From an uncultured Eubacteriales bacterium (GTDB taxonomy: Bacteria > Bacillota > Clostridia > Peptostreptococcales > Anaerovoracaceae): a DNA stretch of 35,500 nucleotides. Position 1 is the stretch's first letter. Every line of letters starts with the position of its first letter. The stretch lies in the NCBI GenBank assembly GCA_900547295.1, contig URGK01000015.1:1-35500 (forward strand), in the 5' to 3' direction. Positions 32,155 to 35,500 of this stretch are shown here, one piece after another. A program made the position numbers and the translations under genes. The notes under the pieces are model-generated. The model saw nothing but the letters and a program-made list of their open reading frames with translations, did no database searches and was not told where the DNA came from.

Positions 32155-33957
32155 ATGAAAATCAGAAAACCGGCATTTGTAATTGCGCTGGCGCTGTGTC
32201 TTGTTACAGCACTGTTTGTACCGCAGGCAGCGCTTACGGCAGAGGCTGCATCGGTAGTGAATATTTCTTCCGCAGCAGGACTTGCCAAAGCTCTCACAGA
32301 CTCAAAGAGCGCAGCATACAAACTGACGGCAGACATCAGCGGCATCAAAAAAGAAATCAGAGTTACCGGCGGCACCAAGACACTTGACCTGAACGGTCAC
32401 AGCATCAAGGGAAGCAGCACTGCAAGCTCCCTCATATTTGTCAGGGGCGGGGACCTTACAATTAAATCATCGGCTTCCGGCGGTACGATCAGAAACACAA
32501 ACAATCAGGACGCCGCAGGCTGCGGAAGCGGCAGGCTGACACTTGAATCGGGAACACTGCAAGGACTGGTATACGGCATATATCAGGAAGGCGGCACGGT
32601 TAACATCAAGGGAGGTACGGTTAAGGGTATCGAAAACGCAGTCAAGACTGTAAAGGGAACTCTTAATATTTCGGGAGGCAGCCTCAAGACAACAGGCACT
32701 TCCGGCAAAAGTATATATCTTTCGGGAACCAAAAAAATCACAGCGAAGCTGTCAGGCGGTAAAGTAACGGGATCCAACTGCATTTATCAGTTTGGTAAAA
32801 ACAGCAGTCTTACAATTACAGGAGGCACATATACGGGAAGCAGGCAGGCATTATGTCTTGACGAAGGCAAATGCACTGTTAAAGGAGGAACCTTCACAGG
32901 CAGCAAGAGTACGGCAATAGATATATGTCCGCTCATGGGCAAGGCTGTATTTTCGATGACCGGAGGCAAGGCTGTCTGCAAAGTCAAAGAAAGTGCGGCG
33001 CTGACAGCGCAAAACAGGACTGATCTCAGTATTACAGGCGGCACGTTCATAAACGAAAAGGGAGGATATCAGCTCCAGATATTTAATACCTTCTCCGGCA
33101 AAAAAGAAATTGCCGAAGGAATTTTCGATAAAGAAAAAATATATGATGATACACCTGAAGGCAAGGGCCTTATAGCAACATCATTTAAGAGAAACGATAC
33201 GAAATACAAAGCGGGAATGACAGTTACAGATCCTGATGATCTGTATTCCATGTATATGAACGCCTGCGAAAACCTTGAAACAAACATCAGATTCTGCTGC
33301 TCCGAAAAACTCTATGATGTGTTTGCATATTATGCTGCTGACTGGAGCGAAGGTATGACGAAGAATCACAATGTCGAAGGTAATATTACGGACGGTGACG
33401 CAACCGTAACCGCAAAGGTCAGCTATATGCTGAGATACAAGGTTGATGCGCTGGGCAGGAATCCTCAGCTGGCATCAAAGGCCGGAGATACAGCTGTAAA
33501 ATACAGCAATCAGATGAACACAATTCTGAAGAAAACCGTCAAATCGGGAATGACCGCCAAAGAAAAAGCAAGAGCAGTACACGACTATATGATTAAGAAT
33601 TATTCCTATGACTATGCAGCTGCTAAAAATCCGTCGAAATATCCTGCAAGCTATGATTTCTACGGCCTGCTCAAAAACAAAAAAGGCGTATGCCAGAGCT
33701 TTGCGCTGCTTTACGCCATGCTTATGAACAGAGCAGGAGTTGAGTGTAATATCGTAAGCGGCGTTGCGGCAGGAAGCGCAGGAGGCACTGATTATGAAGC
33801 GCACATGTGGAATGTAATAAAACAAAAGAACGGAAACAGGTACTATGTTGATGTAACATTTGACGATGGCGCATCTTCAGGCTCAAAGGTTTCAACCAGG
33901 TTCTTCTACAAGTCAAAGAGCAAATTCTACGGACTCGGATATCATGTGGCGTACTAG
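32155..33957 (+). CDS. Secreted beta-helix and transglutaminase-like protein
   Basis: A 600-residue exported protein. Residues 1-32 are a signal peptide (KIRK, hydrophobic core, cleavage near AEAAS). Residues about 50-310 carry repeats with GGT/GGS turns (GGTVNIKGGTVKG, GTLNISGGSLKTTG, SLTITGGTYTGS, KCTVKGGTFTGS, SITGGTFINEKGG) that suggest a right-handed parallel beta-helix. Residues about 455-600 are a transglutaminase-like cysteine domain: KGVCQSFALLYAMLM with Cys513, EAHMWNVIK with His550 and YYVDVTFDD with Asp566 form the triad, preceded by AVHDYMIKNYSYDY. Such proteins act at the cell wall or on polysaccharide-bound targets; no wall anchor motif or sortase signal is present. The ribosome binding site is AAAGGCGG. 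Confidence 0.88.
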   Translation: MKIRKPAFVIALALCLVTALFVPQAALTAEAASVVNISSAAGLAKALTDSKSAAYKLTADISGIKKEIRVTGGTKTLDLNGHSIKGSSTASSLIFVRGGDLTIKSSASGGTIRNTNNQDAAGCGSGRLTLESGTLQGLVYGIYQEGGTVNIKGGTVKGIENAVKTVKGTLNISGGSLKTTGTSGKSIYLSGTKKITAKLSGGKVTGSNCIYQFGKNSSLTITGGTYTGSRQALCLDEGKCTVKGGTFTGSKSTAIDICPLMGKAVFSMTGGKAVCKVKESAALTAQNRTDLSITGGTFINEKGGYQLQIFNTFSGKKEIAEGIFDKEKIYDDTPEGKGLIATSFKRNDTKYKAGMTVTDPDDLYSMYMNACENLETNIRFCCSEKLYDVFAYYAADWSEGMTKNHNVEGNITDGDATVTAKVSYMLRYKVDALGRNPQLASKAGDTAVKYSNQMNTILKKTVKSGMTAKEKARAVHDYMIKNYSYDYAAAKNPSKYPASYDFYGLLKNKKGVCQSFALLYAMLMNRAGVECNIVSGVAAGSAGGTDYEAHMWNVIKQKNGNRYYVDVTFDDGASSGSKVSTRFFYKSKSKFYGLGYHVAY

Positions 33958-33977
33958 ACAATATGAGGAGATATATC

Positions 33978-34130
33978 ATGAAAAACTTTTTTAAAGACTG
34001 GAACTACAAAAAACACGCAAAATTTGTTACAGGTGTATATCTGGCGCTCTATGCGATAGATATGACTGCAGGATATTTCATATGCAGGAAATGCCTTGAC
34101 AAAATACAGGAAATAGAGGCGGAGGACTAG
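33978..34130 (+). CDS. Small protein with a possible membrane segment (50 residues)
   Basis: A short gene directly before mscL. It begins MKNFFKDWNYKKHAKFVTG behind GAGGAG and ends QEIEAED, five bases before mscL. The centre (FVTGVYLALYAIDMTAGYFI) is a short hydrophobic segment, followed by CRKC, so a single-span membrane protein is likely. I do not recognise it; its position suggests joint expression with mscL, and it could be a small accessory protein. The strong ribosome binding site and the tight spacing support its reality. Confidence 0.65.
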   Translation: MKNFFKDWNYKKHAKFVTGVYLALYAIDMTAGYFICRKCLDKIQEIEAED

Positions 34131-34134
34131 CGAG

Positions 34135-34554
34135 ATGAAAGCATTCTTTGAAGAATTTAAGAAATTTGCGCTGAGAGGCAATGTGATGGATATGGCTGTA
34201 GGTATCATTGTAGGTGCCGCATTTACGGCTATAGTCACATCACTTGTTGACGACCTGCTTTCACCGCTTCTGGGACTTCTGGTAAGAGTCAATTTCTCAG
34301 ACCTCAAGGTTTCAGTGCTGGGAGCAACCTTTGCCTACGGCAACTTCATAATGGCGGTTATAAACTTCCTGCTGGTGGCATTTGTGCTTTTCCTCATAAT
34401 CAGAGCAATGAACAGAATATCATCACTTGGCAAAAAGGAAGAGGAAGCAAAACCTACTACCAAGGAATGTCCGTTTTGTAAAAGCGAAATTGCAATCGAG
34501 GCTACGAGATGTCCCAACTGTACATCACACCTTGAAGAAAAGGAGCAGATATGA
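34135..34554 (+). CDS. mscL: Large-conductance mechanosensitive channel with zinc-ribbon tail
   Basis: MscL opens under membrane tension and releases solutes during osmotic downshock. The core is 1-100: FKKFALRGNVMDMAVGIIVGAAFTAIVTSLVDDLLSPLLG is the first helix, followed by the periplasmic loop and the second helix (FIMAVINFLLVAFVLFLIIRAMNRI). Unlike E. coli MscL, a tail of about 35 residues carries four cysteines in two pairs (Cys112/Cys115 and Cys126/Cys129), a zinc-ribbon-like motif, in the cytoplasm. GGCGGAGG in the end of the small gene precedes the start. The stop overlaps the next start (ATGA). Confidence 0.95.
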   Translation: MKAFFEEFKKFALRGNVMDMAVGIIVGAAFTAIVTSLVDDLLSPLLGLLVRVNFSDLKVSVLGATFAYGNFIMAVINFLLVAFVLFLIIRAMNRISSLGKKEEEAKPTTKECPFCKSEIAIEATRCPNCTSHLEEKEQI

Positions 34555-35500
34555 ACCTGTTTGACACTGTATATATAGGAAGCCTCAAGGTCAGAAACCA
34601 TTTTTTAAGGTCCGCAACTTATGAGGGCAAGGCTGATCCTGACGGCTCTCCCAATGAGGAGATAACAAGGATATACAGAGAGCTGGCAGAGGGCGGCATA
34701 GGAACAATTATAACCAGTTATACATATATCGCAGACTATGAAAAGCCTGCTGATAATCAGCTGGGAATATATTCAGACGAGCTTACCGATAAATACAGGG
34801 CGGTGACAGAGGCAGCCCACAGCGGCGGCAGCAAAATAATAATGCAGCTTGTTCACGGCTCCTCATGCAAACAGGCTGACCCGGATAATGCCAGAATTAT
34901 CGGACCATCGGCAATTGCACACCCCGACTCAGGTCTTACACCAAAGGAAATGAGCATATCTGATATAGCTGATATGGCAGAGCTGTTTGCAAAGGCGGCA
35001 GCAAGAGCTAAAGATGCAGGCTTTGACGGAGTGCAGATACACGCAGCTCACGGCTATCAGCTTTCACAGTGGATAACACCGATATTCAACAGAAGAAACG
35101 ATGAATACGGCGGCAGCGCATTAAACAGATTCCGCATAATATCAGATGTGTACTGTGCCATTAGAGAGGCAGTAGGCGAGGAGTTTCCTGTATGGATAAA
35201 AATCAATTCCTCTGATGAGGTTCCGGGAGGAATTGCTATGGAGGATTTCCTTGAAATGGGCAGGGAAGCCGCAAGGATAGGTATTGATGCCATAGAGGTA
35301 AGCGGCAACAGGTGGAGATATCATCCTGAAACAGACAGAGCCTATTACAGAGAAGCAGCAGTAAGGCTTGCAGAGCTTATTGATAAGCCTGTAATACTGA
35401 CAGGCGGCCTCAGGGAGCTTGCGCAGCTTGAGGAAATAAGCAGAAGCAGTAAAGTGAACCTGTTTGGATTTTCAAGGCCTCTGATAACCGATCCGGGATT
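34551..35500 (+). CDS. NADH:flavin oxidoreductase, old yellow enzyme family (partial)
   Basis: A flavin-dependent oxidoreductase cut by the window end; 316 residues are visible. The start overlaps the mscL stop by four bases (ATGA), behind AAAAGGAG. The FMN-binding TIM barrel has YEGKADPDGSPNEE near 24-37, MQLVHGSS (about 98-105), QIHAAHGYQLSQWITPIFNRRNDEYGGS (162-189, the catalytic HxxH region and the signature RRxDxYGGS), WIKIN and EVSGN. The visible start of the family (xenobiotic reductase/2-enoate-reductase like) does not yet show whether the C-terminal iron-sulfur and NAD domain is present; that part lies beyond the window. The substrate is unknown. Confidence 0.92.
   Translation, partial: MNLFDTVYIGSLKVRNHFLRSATYEGKADPDGSPNEEITRIYRELAEGGIGTIITSYTYIADYEKPADNQLGIYSDELTDKYRAVTEAAHSGGSKIIMQLVHGSSCKQADPDNARIIGPSAIAHPDSGLTPKEMSISDIADMAELFAKAAARAKDAGFDGVQIHAAHGYQLSQWITPIFNRRNDEYGGSALNRFRIISDVYCAIREAVGEEFPVWIKINSSDEVPGGIAMEDFLEMGREAARIGIDAIEVSGNRWRYHPETDRAYYREAAVRLAELIDKPVILTGGLRELAQLEEISRSSKVNLFGFSRPLITDPG

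Noticed and set aside
32155..33957. Tandem repeats in the secreted protein as a CRISPR or DNA repeat array
   Set aside because: The repeats are protein-level GGT turns with varied codons; there are no exact DNA repeats with spacers.

Overview
This window looks like chromosomal DNA from a low-to-moderate-GC, Gram-positive anaerobe of the class Clostridia (Firmicutes). The signs are strong purine-rich ribosome binding sites (GGAGG type), ATG/GTG/TTG starts, AT-rich promoters, many short intrinsic terminators, and a gene set typical of that class: UPF0210 plus ACT pair, DUF6873, DUF554, DUF202, a TipAS-type MerR regulator, MscL with a zinc-ribbon tail, and an M18 aminopeptidase. The species cannot be named from the sequence alone.

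Layout. 1-520: the end of an rRNA operon (23S 3' part, 5S, terminator). 603-4198: a lipoprotein ApbE flavin transferase, a tRNA-Ser(CGA) on the minus strand, an O6-alkylguanine transferase, a 490-base gene-free stretch with DnaA-box-like words, a DUF554 membrane protein and a GNAT acetyltransferase. 4251-7535 (minus): a tight four-gene operon, DUF6873, radical SAM (Elp3-like), ACT protein, UPF0210. 7654-9337: uracil-DNA glycosylase converging on an EamA-type exporter. 9542-15106: a six-gene plus-strand operon (DUF1653, cysteine hydrolase, unknown, M18 aminopeptidase, NSS sodium symporter, ABC-F ATPase), behind a good sigma-A-type promoter. 15114-15650: tRNA-Thr(CGT) followed by the C-terminal remnant of a tyrosine integrase, the scar of a lost integrative element. 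15750-19711: small cupin, DUF202, a 5'-nucleotidase with an overlapping unknown gene, a SecB-like protein, a MerR/TipAS regulator with a 19-bp-spacer promoter, and two small unknown proteins. 19937-26289: an AroB-like synthase with altered active-site positions, PAP2 phosphatase, DnaE, PfkA and a small MGMT-family protein. 26329-32058: a PucR-type regulator, an inverted repeat, and an NCS1 permease / DUF917 / hydantoinase-A-like operon. 32155-35500: a secreted beta-helix plus transglutaminase-like protein, a 50-residue protein, MscL and a truncated old-yellow-enzyme family oxidoreductase.

How the genes work together. The clearest functional module is 26329-32058: a regulator of the purine/allantoin type, an importer for nitrogen heterocycles, and two enzymes (DUF917 and an ASKHA-fold hydantoinase A relative) that together look like a compact uptake-and-opening pathway for a hydantoin-like or thiohydantoin-like ring. 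The usual HyuB partner and cyclic amidohydrolases are absent from the window, so the substrate is open. This is the best candidate here for an undescribed pathway. The 9542-13300 genes suggest peptide and amino-acid use. The remainder is mainly housekeeping (replication, DNA repair, glycolysis, mechanosensing).

No CRISPR array, intact insertion sequence, prophage or recognised defence system was seen.
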